From NCBI GenBank assembly GCA_936941155.1, contig CAKZJE010000046.1, positions 1-64,000 of the forward strand: a DNA stretch of 64,000 nucleotides, in the 5' to 3' direction. Source of the stretch: an uncultured Methylomonas sp. (lineage in GTDB: Bacteria > Pseudomonadota > Gammaproteobacteria > Methylococcales > Methylomonadaceae). The position numbers and the translations under genes are program-made. The notes beneath the pieces were generated by a model. The model searched no databases. It worked only from the letters and a program-made list of their open reading frames with translations, and was not told where the DNA came from. The first letter of the stretch is position 1. Every line of letters begins with the position of its first letter. Below are positions 7,591 through 16,847 of the stretch, piece after piece.

Positions 7591-9612
7591 CTAAAACTTC
7601 CAGCTCACTTGCCCATAAAACGCTTTTTCTATCGCGCTGCGAGTAGGATTAAAAGGGTCTTGCGGAAATTCATAATGCGTATCTGCAATTAAATTTTGCC
7701 CAACCAAGGACAATTCCACTTGTTTAATCGGCTGCCAAAACACCCGCATATCTAACGCCATATACGCATTGACCGGCGTAATTGTTTTCGTATTTATTTT
7801 ATCGGTATATCGCAACCATAAATCTAAGCCCCAATTGTCTGAAAATGCCATATTAGAAAACAGCGAAACTTGATGGCGCGGATTGCGATTTTGCATATCG
7901 ACTTCAGTACCTTGTGCATTTTGATCAAGGCGCAAATTGATTTTGGTATAGGTGTATGAAGATTTTAATTGCCACCAATCAAACGGTTTCCAAGTAGAGG
8001 ACAACTCCACACCATAACCATTGCCGCGCATATTATTCAGACCTTGAGTATTAACGACACCGGCAACACCTATAGGGCTGGTAGGATCAGGCACAAAACT
8101 CACTTGCGGATTTGAACCTCTTAAATGCCGATAGTGATTGTAGAATCCTGAAACATCATAGCTAAAGGAAGGCGTTAATTGTTGCCGAAAACCCAATTCG
8201 TAAGCCAGTGTCTTTTCAGCTTTTAAGTTTTTATTTCCCACACCATAAAATGAAAAAGGCACATTCACGGTAACTCCAGGGGCAACAGGAATCGGTTGCG
8301 CAGGTAATGCACCTTTCAGCGATACATCCGATTCTAAGCGCGAAGGAGTACGCACAGCTCTGGAAACCGAAGCCCACACACTGCTGTTTTCATTCACTGA
8401 CCACAATAAACGCGCACTTGGTTGAACTTCAAAACCGGTATAAACATTATGCTCAAATTTTGAACCCAGCGTTAAACGCAAAGTTTTTGGAATCAACGCA
8501 ATTTCATCTTGCAAAAACGCACTGAACAAATGCTCTCTGCGGGTTAAAGGATCATAAAAAGACCCCGCTATTTTATAAGCACTTTTATTTTCGCGAGTGC
8601 GATAACCCAATCCCCACATAAATTCGTTAGTTTCGGTAAAACGATAGCGATGTTGTGCTTCTAAATCCACAGTGGTATCTGTTAGTTTAATAGTCGGTGC
8701 ATTACGTTGTGCATAATCAAAATAAGCTTGCAACCGCAACTCAGAATCCACTGAAAACTTTTTAGTCAAGCGTGTTAAAACATTTGCCCCCTCAACATAG
8801 GTGGGGGTGGTAGTCGGCAAAGCAGTCTCATGCAAATTTTCAGAATACGCATCGCCTTGCACTATCCATTGTGATTTTGCCTCATCCGCCTCGCCTTCCA
8901 CTTTAAAACCTAATTGATGCTTTGACCAATGATCATCACGACCGTTATCAAATTTTTGCGAATCCCGCGCTAAATTTTTGGTATACACGCGGTAATATGT
9001 ATTACTCGCCTCATCAATCACACCACCATAACGCAAATTGATTTCGCCCTTTTCTTCATTACCCGCTCTGGCAACTAACAAGCCACCTTGCGTGTCTTTC
9101 GCTTTTTTGGTGATGATATTAATCACACCATTCACCGCATTTGCCCCCCACAACGTTCCACCAGGGCCGCGTACCACTTCAATCCGCTCAATATCTGCCA
9201 GCATCGTATCGGTAATATCCCAATACACGCCCGAAAACTCAGTGTTGTACACACTGCGCCCATCAATCATTACCAACAAATTGGCTGAAAAAAAGCTATT
9301 AAAACCGCGCATGGTAATCGCCCACGCATGAGAGCTATAACGCGCCACCTGCACACCGGGAGCTAAACGCAACGCATCCGCAATCGTTGTTGCGCCTGAA
9401 TGCTTAATATCTTCTTGGCTAATCACAAAAGCAGCTCCAGCCACCTCAGAAATTTTCTGCTGTTTTTTTCCAGCCGAATACACATAACTTTCTGCGCGTA
9501 GATAAGCTAACTCTTTGTCTAATTGATTAGCGTCATCTTCTACTGCTGCAACATACCCACCATACAAACAACAAATAATCGACACTAACAATCGGCTTTT
9601 CACGTTTAACAT
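7591..9612 (-). CDS. TonB-dependent outer-membrane receptor (copy 2)
   Basis: About 673 residues, paralogous to the receptor at 5298-7325. I chose the ATG at 9612 (MLNVKSRLLVSIICCLYGG), which gives a normal signal peptide ending near GGYVAA and has AGGA a few bases upstream; the longer frame to 9678 begins with an unlikely charged extension. The plug has FVISQEDIKHSGATTIADAL and VRGPGGTLWGANAVNGVINI, and the barrel ends with YGQVSWKF. The N-terminal 40 residues before the plug differ strongly from copy 1, while plug and barrel are near-identical in many stretches, which suggests divergence in the signalling or leader segment. The ligand is unknown. It is divergent from the lycopene-cyclase-like gene. 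Confidence 0.93.
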   Translation of the reverse strand: MLNVKSRLLVSIICCLYGGYVAAVEDDANQLDKELAYLRAESYVYSAGKKQQKISEVAGAAFVISQEDIKHSGATTIADALRLAPGVQVARYSSHAWAITMRGFNSFFSANLLVMIDGRSVYNTEFSGVYWDITDTMLADIERIEVVRGPGGTLWGANAVNGVINIITKKAKDTQGGLLVARAGNEEKGEINLRYGGVIDEASNTYYRVYTKNLARDSQKFDNGRDDHWSKHQLGFKVEGEADEAKSQWIVQGDAYSENLHETALPTTTPTYVEGANVLTRLTKKFSVDSELRLQAYFDYAQRNAPTIKLTDTTVDLEAQHRYRFTETNEFMWGLGYRTRENKSAYKIAGSFYDPLTRREHLFSAFLQDEIALIPKTLRLTLGSKFEHNVYTGFEVQPSARLLWSVNENSSVWASVSRAVRTPSRLESDVSLKGALPAQPIPVAPGVTVNVPFSFYGVGNKNLKAEKTLAYELGFRQQLTPSFSYDVSGFYNHYRHLRGSNPQVSFVPDPTSPIGVAGVVNTQGLNNMRGNGYGVELSSTWKPFDWWQLKSSYTYTKINLRLDQNAQGTEVDMQNRNPRHQVSLFSNMAFSDNWGLDLWLRYTDKINTKTITPVNAYMALDMRVFWQPIKQVELSLVGQNLIADTHYEFPQDPFNPTRSAIEKAFYGQVSWKF

Positions 9613-9838
9613 AGTTAATCCTAACAACTTATTTTTACAGAAATTATTGATACATTTTCGCTTTTTAGTGTAGAACATAATAAACTAAATTAGGTTATTT
9701 CAATATAACTTTTTAAGCAGAATTTGTTTGTACATTATTAATAACCTATTAATTTACAAAGACTTTATCAAAATAAGAAAAACACCTTAAAAAATTTAGT
9801 TGAAATATTTTCCTTATTTCAAAAAAGCAGAGGTTTTT

Positions 9839-11374
9839 ATGTCATTACCACAAAATACCGCAACACCCGCTAAGGATGCAAAAGTATGCTTAGGCATTAT
9901 CATCGCCATATTATTGCCAGCTATCGTCGCGCTTTCCACCATTCGCGTTCCCCAAAGCCTAGTCAGCATCAGCAGCAATCCATCTCCGTTAGGGTACACC
10001 TTTAGTTTAGCCCTGTTTATTATTCCCACTTTAATATTAGCGCAATGGTTTTTGCGCCATCCAGACTATCCATTCCAACGCAAATCTTTTTATATCACTG
10101 TTATTGTCTTAACCCTGCTTGGTTTCGGGTTAGATATATTATTTGCTGCCAAATTTTTTACCTTTAATAATTACAACGCACATTTGCCGATTATGATTCC
10201 CGTTGTAGGTGGCAGTGTGCCCATTGAAGAATTTATCTTCTACGTTTCAGGATTTTTAGCCACCTTATTACTTTATATTTGGTGTGATGAATATTGGTTA
10301 GGCGCATATAATTTGCCCGACTACACAAAAAGCGTAAATGAAAATAAAATTACCCATGTGATTCAATTTCATCCCTTTTCATTAAAAGTCGGATTAATTT
10401 TAATAGGTCTGGCAATTGTCTTTAAACTGCTCTTTGGCGGCAGCGGTTTTCCTAGTTATTTTATCTTTTTAGTCGTCTGCTCAATTATTCCGAGTATGCT
10501 ATTACTCCCCACTGTAGAAAACTTTATTAATTGGCGTGCCTTAAGCTTTACCTTCTTTTTAATTTTACTTATTTCTTTATTATGGGAAGTGACATTAGCC
10601 AGCCCTTATCAATGGTGGAATTATCAAGATGAACGCATGTTAGGAATTTATATTGACGCATGGACGAATTTACCTGTAGAAGCGGTCATCGTTTGGATGG
10701 CAGTTTCTTATATGACCGTGATTGTTTATGAAACTGTTAAAATTATCGTCACGCTAAATACCACTTGGCATCAAACTTTACATCCTGAAATTTCAACCCT
10801 TGTTTCTAACTTTCAAAACAATCAGGAAACAACTATGACCTCTGATGAAACTTCTCATAAAGGATTATTTGTACCATTAGAACGCGATGTTTTATTGTTA
10901 TTTTTCGCAGGATTAATCGGCAATATTTTTTACACGCAATATTCCATTATTTTAGTGATTTCACTTTATATCGTTGGACTAACTTTTGAATATTTAACCA
11001 AATCATTATGGACATATAATGAATCCATTAAAAACTCAAAATTTACCATTAAAGGCGTAAATATTATTTTAGGCACAGGTTGGGTTGGAGTCTTATTATT
11101 AAGCGCGTGTTTCGCCAAATTTTTATTTATCCAATTGTCTATTACTTATTTCTTTATTGCTTTAGTTTTTGGCGTGGGTATTGTAGGCAATTTAGCTGAA
11201 CAGCTTTATTATTATTTAAAATTATTTAGTTATAATTTAGATCAACCATTATTAGCATTTCCTTTCAAAAAAGTTATTTTAATTTATCATATTCCGTTAT
11301 CAGTAAGACTAGGTTATTTTTCTAGCCTACCTATTATTGTTTATTTTGTTTTAAAATTAACTGGAAATATTTAA
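9839..11374 (+). CDS. Lycopene cyclase-domain polytopic membrane protein
   Basis: 511 residues with about 12-14 membrane segments. Two repeats carry the signature of heterodimeric-type lycopene/carotenoid cyclases. The first is SVPIEEFIFYVSG (about 127-139) after a D-containing helix (LGFGLDILFA). The second is TNLPVEAVIVWM (about 276-287) after a W-rich segment YQWWNYQDERMLGI. In the second motif the usual Glu-Glu is Glu-Ala. The C-terminal 170 residues add more helices of unknown role. I chose the ATG at 9839 (AGAGG upstream) over a TTG at 9800. No phytoene synthase or desaturase is nearby, so a carotenoid substrate is uncertain; a related isoprenoid is possible. Confidence 0.65.
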   Translation: MSLPQNTATPAKDAKVCLGIIIAILLPAIVALSTIRVPQSLVSISSNPSPLGYTFSLALFIIPTLILAQWFLRHPDYPFQRKSFYITVIVLTLLGFGLDILFAAKFFTFNNYNAHLPIMIPVVGGSVPIEEFIFYVSGFLATLLLYIWCDEYWLGAYNLPDYTKSVNENKITHVIQFHPFSLKVGLILIGLAIVFKLLFGGSGFPSYFIFLVVCSIIPSMLLLPTVENFINWRALSFTFFLILLISLLWEVTLASPYQWWNYQDERMLGIYIDAWTNLPVEAVIVWMAVSYMTVIVYETVKIIVTLNTTWHQTLHPEISTLVSNFQNNQETTMTSDETSHKGLFVPLERDVLLLFFAGLIGNIFYTQYSIILVISLYIVGLTFEYLTKSLWTYNESIKNSKFTIKGVNIILGTGWVGVLLLSACFAKFLFIQLSITYFFIALVFGVGIVGNLAEQLYYYLKLFSYNLDQPLLAFPFKKVILIYHIPLSVRLGYFSSLPIIVYFVLKLTGNI

Positions 11375-11400
11375 GTCACTGTATAAAATTTTTATCACCC

Positions 11401-11434
11401 AAACCTTTCAGGTCTCTAAGACCTGAAAGGTTTT
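11401..11434 (+). terminator. C33-family palindrome, likely terminator
   Basis: The arms AAACCTTTCAGGTC / GACCTGAAAGGTTT followed by T5 lie 26 bp after the lycopene-cyclase-like gene. It is a C33 family copy placed where a factor-independent terminator would be expected. Confidence 0.65.
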
Positions 11435-11493
11435 TATACCTGAAAATACTTTTTTAATCTCCACTCACACTCTTAAATAAAAGGAAAATCACC

Positions 11494-12144
11494 ATGATTA
11501 ATTTATGCGGCTTTGGTGTCAGCAATTATTACAATAAAACGAAATTAGTTTTACTGGAAAAAGGCATTGATTTCACCGAAGAATATTTACTGCCATCACA
11601 AGATGAAGCTTTATTAAAACGTTCTCCATTAGGCAAAATTCCTTTTATTGAAACAGAAATAGGCAATTTATCTGAATCACAAGTGATTTTGGAATATTTA
11701 GAAGAAGCTTATCCAGAAAAACCGCTTTATCCAGCCAATAGTTTTGAACGCGCTAAATGCCGTGAATTAATTCAACATTTAGAATTAAATATTGAATTAC
11801 CGGCGCGGCGTTTATATAAAGAAGCTTTTTTTGGCGGCACAGTTTCAGATGAAACCAAAGCAGAAGTCAAAGAACGCTTAGAAATTGGCTTAAACGGCTT
11901 AGCACGATTGGCGAAGTTTTCCCCATTTATCGCAGGCGACACTTACACTGCCGCAGATTGCGTGGCATGGCTGCATTTTTTTATGATCAGTTTAACCAGC
12001 CAAAAAATTTATGGTGCAGATATGGTTGCAGCGCATTTTCCTGAAATAGCCAGCTATATGCAGTTGCTGGAAACACGCCCTGCGGTGCAAAAAGTGGCTG
12101 CTGATCGTGGCATGGCATTAGCTGCGTTTTTTAGTCCAAAATAA
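11494..12144 (+). CDS. Glutathione S-transferase family protein
   Basis: 216 residues with the two-domain GST layout. A thioredoxin-like N-terminal domain (residues 1-78) includes the cis-Pro region SPLGKIPFIETEIGNLSESQVILEYLEE, where Glu-Ser binds glutathione. An all-helical C-terminal domain carries FIAGDTYTAADCVAWLH, the N-capping/hydrophobic staple region. The catalytic N-terminal residue is probably Ser9 or Tyr in FGVSNYYNKTK. It should conjugate glutathione to electrophiles or reduce peroxides in the cytoplasm; the substrate is not predictable. AAAAGGAAAA precedes the ATG. Hairpins on both sides (11401 and 12152) suggest it is transcribed alone. Confidence 0.88.
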   Translation: MINLCGFGVSNYYNKTKLVLLEKGIDFTEEYLLPSQDEALLKRSPLGKIPFIETEIGNLSESQVILEYLEEAYPEKPLYPANSFERAKCRELIQHLELNIELPARRLYKEAFFGGTVSDETKAEVKERLEIGLNGLARLAKFSPFIAGDTYTAADCVAWLHFFMISLTSQKIYGADMVAAHFPEIASYMQLLETRPAVQKVAADRGMALAAFFSPK

Positions 12145-12151
12145 ATCGCCT

Positions 12152-12196
12152 AAAACCTCTGAAAGCTTTAAAACTTTAAAACTTCAGAGGTTTTTT
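12152..12196 (+). terminator. Factor-independent terminator after the GST gene
   Basis: The inverted repeat AAAACCTCTGAA / TTCAGAGGTTTT followed by a T run starts 8 bp after the stop. It resembles the C33 family in position and outer bases but has its own core. Confidence 0.7.
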
Positions 12197-12229
12197 AATC
12201 CTTTACCTTTATCTGAACAGTACAATGAT

Positions 12230-12997
12230 ATGACCCAATTATTATTTTTAGGCTCTGGTTCTGCATTTACCGTAGGTACTGACAATTACCAATCAAATAT
12301 ACTTATTATTGATGAAAACAACAATAAGTTATTAATTGATTGTGGTTCAGATATTCGCTTTTCATTATATGACGCGGGTTTATCTTATCAAGATATTACT
12401 GATATTTATATTAGTCATTTACACGCAGATCATGTCGGCGGTTTAGAATATATTGCATTCGCCAGAAAGTTTACCCCCAATTGCACAATCCCTAATTTAT
12501 ATTTAAGTAAAGATATTGCTCAAGAACTTTGGGAAAATAGCTTATCAGCAGGATTGCGTTCAGTTCAAAATAATTTAATGACGATAGATGATTATTTTAA
12601 TATACAGGCAATTAGCAAAAACAATAACTGTTTTCAATGGCAAAATATTCAGTTTGAATTAGTAAAAGTGATTCATATTAATAATGGCTTTTATATCATG
12701 CCCTGCTATGGCTTATTTTTTCAAATAAATGGGGTAAATATTTTTTTTACCAGCGATACACAACTCTGTTTAACACAATTGCAGCCTTATTATGAAAAAG
12801 CCGATATTATTTTTCAAGACTGTGAATTAAATGAATACCCCACCACAGTACACGCAAACTTTGCAGATCTTAAACACTTGCCACTTTCCATTAAAAATAA
12901 AATGTGGCTGTATGGTTATCATTCTGCATTATTACCTGATTATCAAGAGCATGGTTTTTTGGGTTTTGTAAAACGCGCTCAATCTTTTGATTTTTAA
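12230..12997 (+). CDS. MBL-fold metallo-hydrolase (RNase Z-like group)
   Basis: 255 residues of the metallo-beta-lactamase fold. It opens QLLFLGSGSAF, continues with the strand LLIDCGSDI, and has the metal-binding motif HLHADHVGG (about residues 64-72). Later ligands are the Asp in FFTSDTQL (about 184) and the His in WLYGYHSALL (about 235). The family includes tRNase Z and phosphodiesterases that cleave cyclic nucleotides. The gene ends 17 bp before an adenylate cyclase gene on the same strand, so a role in cyclic-nucleotide turnover is possible, although this is inference from position only. Confidence 0.85.
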   Translation: MTQLLFLGSGSAFTVGTDNYQSNILIIDENNNKLLIDCGSDIRFSLYDAGLSYQDITDIYISHLHADHVGGLEYIAFARKFTPNCTIPNLYLSKDIAQELWENSLSAGLRSVQNNLMTIDDYFNIQAISKNNNCFQWQNIQFELVKVIHINNGFYIMPCYGLFFQINGVNIFFTSDTQLCLTQLQPYYEKADIIFQDCELNEYPTTVHANFADLKHLPLSIKNKMWLYGYHSALLPDYQEHGFLGFVKRAQSFDF

Positions 12998-13014
12998 ATT
13001 TTGATATTAATATT

Positions 13015-15330
13015 ATGACGCAACTTAATCTTGAAAACTCTCCCAAAATTCTGATGGTAGATGATACAAAATCTATTTGTTTGCAAATTAATAAATTATT
13101 TTCAACAGAACAAGTTACTTTTAAATATTGTTTTCATGCTGAAAAAGCCATTGCCGAAATTGAAATCTATAAACCCAGCGTGATTATTCAAGATTTATAT
13201 ATGCCGCAAAAAGATGGTTTTCAATTAGTGACTGAATACCGAAATCATCCTGATATAAAAGATATTCCAGTGTTAATATTTTCGGGTGAGCGCGATATTA
13301 ATACCAAAAGCAAACTGCTTTCGTTAGGCGCAAATGATTTTCTATATAAAGATATTGACCATCAAGAATTAGTCGCTCGCGTTTTATATTATGCAAAACG
13401 CTTTTTACATACCCAACGGATTAATAATACCAATTTATTAGAAAAACCCATTGAAAGCTATAAAATATTTTTGGCAGACCCTTCCAGAATTTCCTGTTTA
13501 ATTACGCAAAAAATATTAAGCCAACAAAACAATATTGTTTTTGAATATTCGCTTCATGCAAATACGGTGATTGATGCCATAGAAAAATATCAACCTAATG
13601 TCATCTTTTTAAATTTATTTGATATTAATGATTGGTTTTATTTGATAGAAAAAATTAGAGACCACTTTTTAATAAAAAATACTCCGATTGTTGTTTTTGC
13701 ACCTTATGATGATGAAAACCTTAGAAATAAGTCATTAGCAGCCGGGGCAAATGAGTTTATTGTCAACAGCACTAATAATAATGAATTGCTGAATAAAATA
13801 AACTCTTATGTGTCAAATAATCGCAGCAAAATTCAACAACTTAGTGATAAATTAACTTACCATACTGATATTGTTAATATCAATGTCAGATTGCTAATGA
13901 TAGACGATTCAAAATTTATTTGTGCTTCGTTTCAGCAATTATTAAGCAGCGAAAAAAATATTCAGATGTATTTTTGCAATGATCCACTGCAAGCTTTGGA
14001 ATTGGCAAAAAAATATAATCCAACCATTGTATTAATGGATTTAGAAATGCCGAATATGTCAGGGCTGGAACTACTCGGTATTTTTAGAAAAGATGATTTT
14101 ACCAAAGAAATGCCAATTATTGTGCTTTCCGGTATTAGAGATGCTTCTGTAAAAGCAAAAGCATTTGCTTTAGGCGCAAATGATTATATGGAAAAGGAGA
14201 TGGATAAAATAGAATTAATTAGCCGAATTCAATATCATTCGCGCAGTTATATTAATTCTATTCAGCTGAATAATACAATTCAAGAATTAACAGATATGCA
14301 AAAGCTATTAAAATCGCAAAGCATGTTTATTCGTAAAACATTTGGTCGTTATTTGTCCGATGAAATAGTTAATAGTATTTTAGAATCGCCGGAAGGCATG
14401 AAATTAGGCGGTGAAAGTCGCACTATTTCAATTATGATGACGGATTTGCGCGGCTTTACGGCATTAAGTGAACGTTTACCCGCAGAATCAGTATTATCGA
14501 TTATTAACAATTACTTAGCCGTAATGACGGAATTATTGCAAAAATATCATGGCACAATTGATGAGTTTATTGGCGATGCTATTTTAGCGATTTTTGGTGC
14601 GCCTGTTGCACGCGAAAATGATGCACTGCGAGCTGTGGCGTGTGCAATCGAAATGCAATTGGCAATGCAGAGAGTGAATCAATGGAATAAGGCGCATCAT
14701 TTTCCTGAAGTGGGAATGGGGATTGGAATTAATACTGGTGATGCCGTTGTGGGAAATATCGGCTCTGAAAAACGCGCTAAATATGGAATTGTGGGAAGAA
14801 ATGTGAATTTAACTTCGCGAATTGAATCCTATACTACCGGCGGGCAAATTTTTATTTCTGAAGAAACTTTAAACGAATGCGGTGATGTATTGCGAATTGA
14901 TGGGCAAATGCAAGTGTCGCCTAAAGGGGTTAAAAAACCAATTACTATTTATGAAGTAGGCGGAATTTATGGCGAATTTAATTTATTTTTACCTGAAAAA
15001 CAAAAAGATAAATTAATTACCTTAATTGATTCGGTGAGCGTGTTATTTACTTTAATCGAGGGGAAAAATGTTTCTGATATTTCGCACACAGCTGAAATTG
15101 TGAGTTTTTCAAAAAATGGTGATGATATTAAAGCTGAAATTAAATCTGAAATTCCGGTGAGTTGTTTGAGTAATTTAAAAATCACTTTATTGAATATTGA
15201 TAGCTTACACAAACAAGAGGAGATTTATGCAAAAGTGATTAAACAAAGTGAATTAGGTTTTATTGTTTCATTTACTTTTATTGATGCCAAAGTTGTTGAA
15301 TATTTGCAATTAAATATGGGATGTTTTTAA
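13015..15330 (+). CDS. Class III adenylate/guanylate cyclase with three receiver domains
   Basis: 771 residues. Receiver domain 1 (about 10-130) has VDDTKS and the phospho-acceptor site in VIIQDLYMP. Domain 2 (about 150-270) is degenerate: the acceptor strand reads VIFLNLFDIN with no clear Asp at the usual spot. Domain 3 (about 288-410) is canonical (MIDDSKF, VLMDLEMPNMSG). The catalytic domain (about 465-650) keeps both metal-binding Asp residues (MMTDLRGFTAL, FIGDAILAIFG) and the transition-state Asn/Arg pair (RNVNLTSRIE). A C-terminal region of about 110 residues is PilZ-like at best. It should make cAMP (or cGMP) in response to a phosphorelay. A double cyclic-nucleotide-binding gene lies convergently downstream. 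Confidence 0.92.
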   Translation: MTQLNLENSPKILMVDDTKSICLQINKLFSTEQVTFKYCFHAEKAIAEIEIYKPSVIIQDLYMPQKDGFQLVTEYRNHPDIKDIPVLIFSGERDINTKSKLLSLGANDFLYKDIDHQELVARVLYYAKRFLHTQRINNTNLLEKPIESYKIFLADPSRISCLITQKILSQQNNIVFEYSLHANTVIDAIEKYQPNVIFLNLFDINDWFYLIEKIRDHFLIKNTPIVVFAPYDDENLRNKSLAAGANEFIVNSTNNNELLNKINSYVSNNRSKIQQLSDKLTYHTDIVNINVRLLMIDDSKFICASFQQLLSSEKNIQMYFCNDPLQALELAKKYNPTIVLMDLEMPNMSGLELLGIFRKDDFTKEMPIIVLSGIRDASVKAKAFALGANDYMEKEMDKIELISRIQYHSRSYINSIQLNNTIQELTDMQKLLKSQSMFIRKTFGRYLSDEIVNSILESPEGMKLGGESRTISIMMTDLRGFTALSERLPAESVLSIINNYLAVMTELLQKYHGTIDEFIGDAILAIFGAPVARENDALRAVACAIEMQLAMQRVNQWNKAHHFPEVGMGIGINTGDAVVGNIGSEKRAKYGIVGRNVNLTSRIESYTTGGQIFISEETLNECGDVLRIDGQMQVSPKGVKKPITIYEVGGIYGEFNLFLPEKQKDKLITLIDSVSVLFTLIEGKNVSDISHTAEIVSFSKNGDDIKAEIKSEIPVSCLSNLKITLLNIDSLHKQEEIYAKVIKQSELGFIVSFTFIDAKVVEYLQLNMGCF

Positions 15331-15431
15331 CTTTAGAAAATATACTTTGGATGTTAGGCTATGCCTGACATTGCAAGCAAAGCTTGCACTCCAGCATACC
15401 GAAAAACTTTTTTTTAATTACTTAAATATGC

Positions 15432-15458
15432 GTAGAGGCACATTGTTTGCGTCTCTAC
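15432..15458. repeat. A28 palindrome, diverged copy
   Basis: Arms GTAGAGGCA / TGCGTCTCTAC, a variant of the GTAGAGACGCAA family. Confidence 0.6.
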
Positions 15459-15494
15459 AACATGTCGATTATTGCCGCTACCTAAAATTTTATA

Positions 15495-15512
15495 AAGACG
15501 ACCAGTCGTCTT
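15495..15512. repeat. B18 palindrome copy 2
   Basis: AAGACGACCAGTCGTCTT, identical to the copy at 3710 and followed by GAAAAATTTTCG as at other copies. Confidence 0.9.
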
Positions 15513-15559
15513 GAAAAATTTTCGTATATTTTTTCGTAACAGCGGCTATTAATATCATT

Positions 15560-15586
15560 GTAGAGACCCGATGAATCGCGCCTCTA
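15560..15586. repeat. A28 palindrome, diverged copy
   Basis: Arms GTAGAGACCCGA / CGCGCCTCTAC with a short loop. Confidence 0.55.
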
Positions 15587-15608
15587 CCTGATTAAAGATT
15601 GGGTGCTG

Positions 15609-16478
15609 TTACCAATCCCAATCATCATCCGCTTTAACAACCGTCGTATTTCCTAAACACGCGCGTGAGGATAAAACCCGCACCAGCGCAATGCCAAAAG
15701 CCGGAAGTGTTTCAATCAGCTCCAGCAATTTTTGCCGATTCAGCGACAACAAAGAACAGTGCGTTTCCGCTGTCACACTGGCAGTGCGTGGTTTTTGATC
15801 AACTAGAGCAATTTCACCAATCACCGCACCTGCGCCACTGCGCCCTACTTGTTTGCCGCCCACTGTTGTGATGATGTAACCTTCCAAAATCACATACATC
15901 AACATTGCAGTGCCACCTTCTTTAAACAACACACGCTGCGGCGGCACTTCCATCACCGCAGATGTGCCTAATTTTTTCACCAATTCGTGCAGCATTTTCG
16001 GCGTTAATGCGCTGCTATTTGCACTGCTATTGCTTGTCTGTGCAGTTGTTGCTGTTTGCGCAGGTGTGTCTCTTCGTAGAGAGCGAATAAAAAGCCCCAT
16101 CAACATCAGAGTAAATTCTGGTTTCTTTTGCAGTCCTTTTAACAGTTGGCTTTCATTGAGTGAAATAAATTTGCAAGGCTCTTTTGCCATCGCAATGGTG
16201 TTAATTGAACTAATAGGTGTGAACTCACCAAAAATTTGACCGGGAATAATGTCATCAAGATTTTGATATGCCGTTTGAATGGTGACTCTGCCATTGAGCA
16301 ACAAATACATTTTGTTTGATTGAAACGAAAAAAAACTCGCTTTTTGTCCTATTTCAAAAAAAGTTTCGCCCTCATTGGCAGATTCTAATTTGCCAAACAA
16401 TTTAAAAAACTCCAGTGCGGCGTGAGCGTCATAACTGATGGGGCTGGATTCAAAGGGATTTTTATCTGCCGGAAGCAT
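15609..16478 (-). CDS. Protein with two cyclic nucleotide-binding domains
   Basis: 289 residues with two CNB (CAP-type) beta-barrel domains and no DNA-binding domain or channel. Domain 1 (about 25-135) has a degenerate phosphate-binding cassette (IFGEFTPISS, without the conserved Arg). Domain 2 (about 165-280) has a canonical one (VIGEIALVDQKPRTASV), including the Arg that contacts the cyclic phosphate. A linker of Ser/Thr/Ala/Gln joins them (AQTATTAQTSNSSANSS). This matches a regulatory subunit or a stand-alone cAMP effector. It is convergent with the adenylate cyclase gene, so it is a plausible local receptor for its product; the output partner is unknown. Confidence 0.85.
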   Translation of the reverse strand: MLPADKNPFESSPISYDAHAALEFFKLFGKLESANEGETFFEIGQKASFFSFQSNKMYLLLNGRVTIQTAYQNLDDIIPGQIFGEFTPISSINTIAMAKEPCKFISLNESQLLKGLQKKPEFTLMLMGLFIRSLRRDTPAQTATTAQTSNSSANSSALTPKMLHELVKKLGTSAVMEVPPQRVLFKEGGTAMLMYVILEGYIITTVGGKQVGRSGAGAVIGEIALVDQKPRTASVTAETHCSLLSLNRQKLLELIETLPAFGIALVRVLSSRACLGNTTVVKADDDWDW

Positions 16479-16847
16479 TATGAATTTCCTAATTTCTTTC
16501 TATTTGTAAGTTGCAAAGCCTGTCGGCGAGGTTTCATTGTGTGATTTATTTCACAGTCTAATAACTTCCTTTAAGTTTAGCCAGTTTTTTAAAGTGAAGC
16601 TGTTTTTATCCTATACGACAATTTGGCAAAAACACTTTATTTTCTAAGCTCTTAATAATCAAAATATTATTCCGTAGGGTGGGCACGCTTTTTTGCCCAC
16701 CAAAACAAATTATTCAGATTCTTTGAAAAAATAGTTTGCACTGATTTTTTGTATTCGCAAAATGGTGGGCAAAAAAGCGTGCCCACCCTACAAATATCTT
16801 ATTGAAAAATAATGATTTCTTAATTTAATGACAATCATTTATATGGA
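16479..16847. repeat. Intergenic region with D-type composite palindrome (copy D1)
   Basis: No gene is visible. Arms beginning GTAGGGTGGGCACGCTTT at 16674-16701 recur inverted at 16764-16791, and each arm is itself hairpin-forming (GGTGGGC / GCCCACC). The flanks from about 16645 (CTTAATAATCAAAATATTA) to 16809 are also shared, in inverted orientation, with copy D2 at 22607-22735. The remainder (16479-16640) is the AT-rich leader of the cNMP-binding gene. Confidence 0.8.

Larger units (their letters stand above)
15331..15608. other. Intergenic gap between convergent cyclase and cNMP-binding genes, filled with palindromes
   Basis: No gene is visible. It holds a G-like hairpin around 15372-15393 (TTGCAAGC AAA GCTTGCA), two A28-type copies (15432-15458 and 15560-15586) and one B18 copy (15495-15512). 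The repeats occupy nearly half of the gap between two gene ends. Confidence 0.6.
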
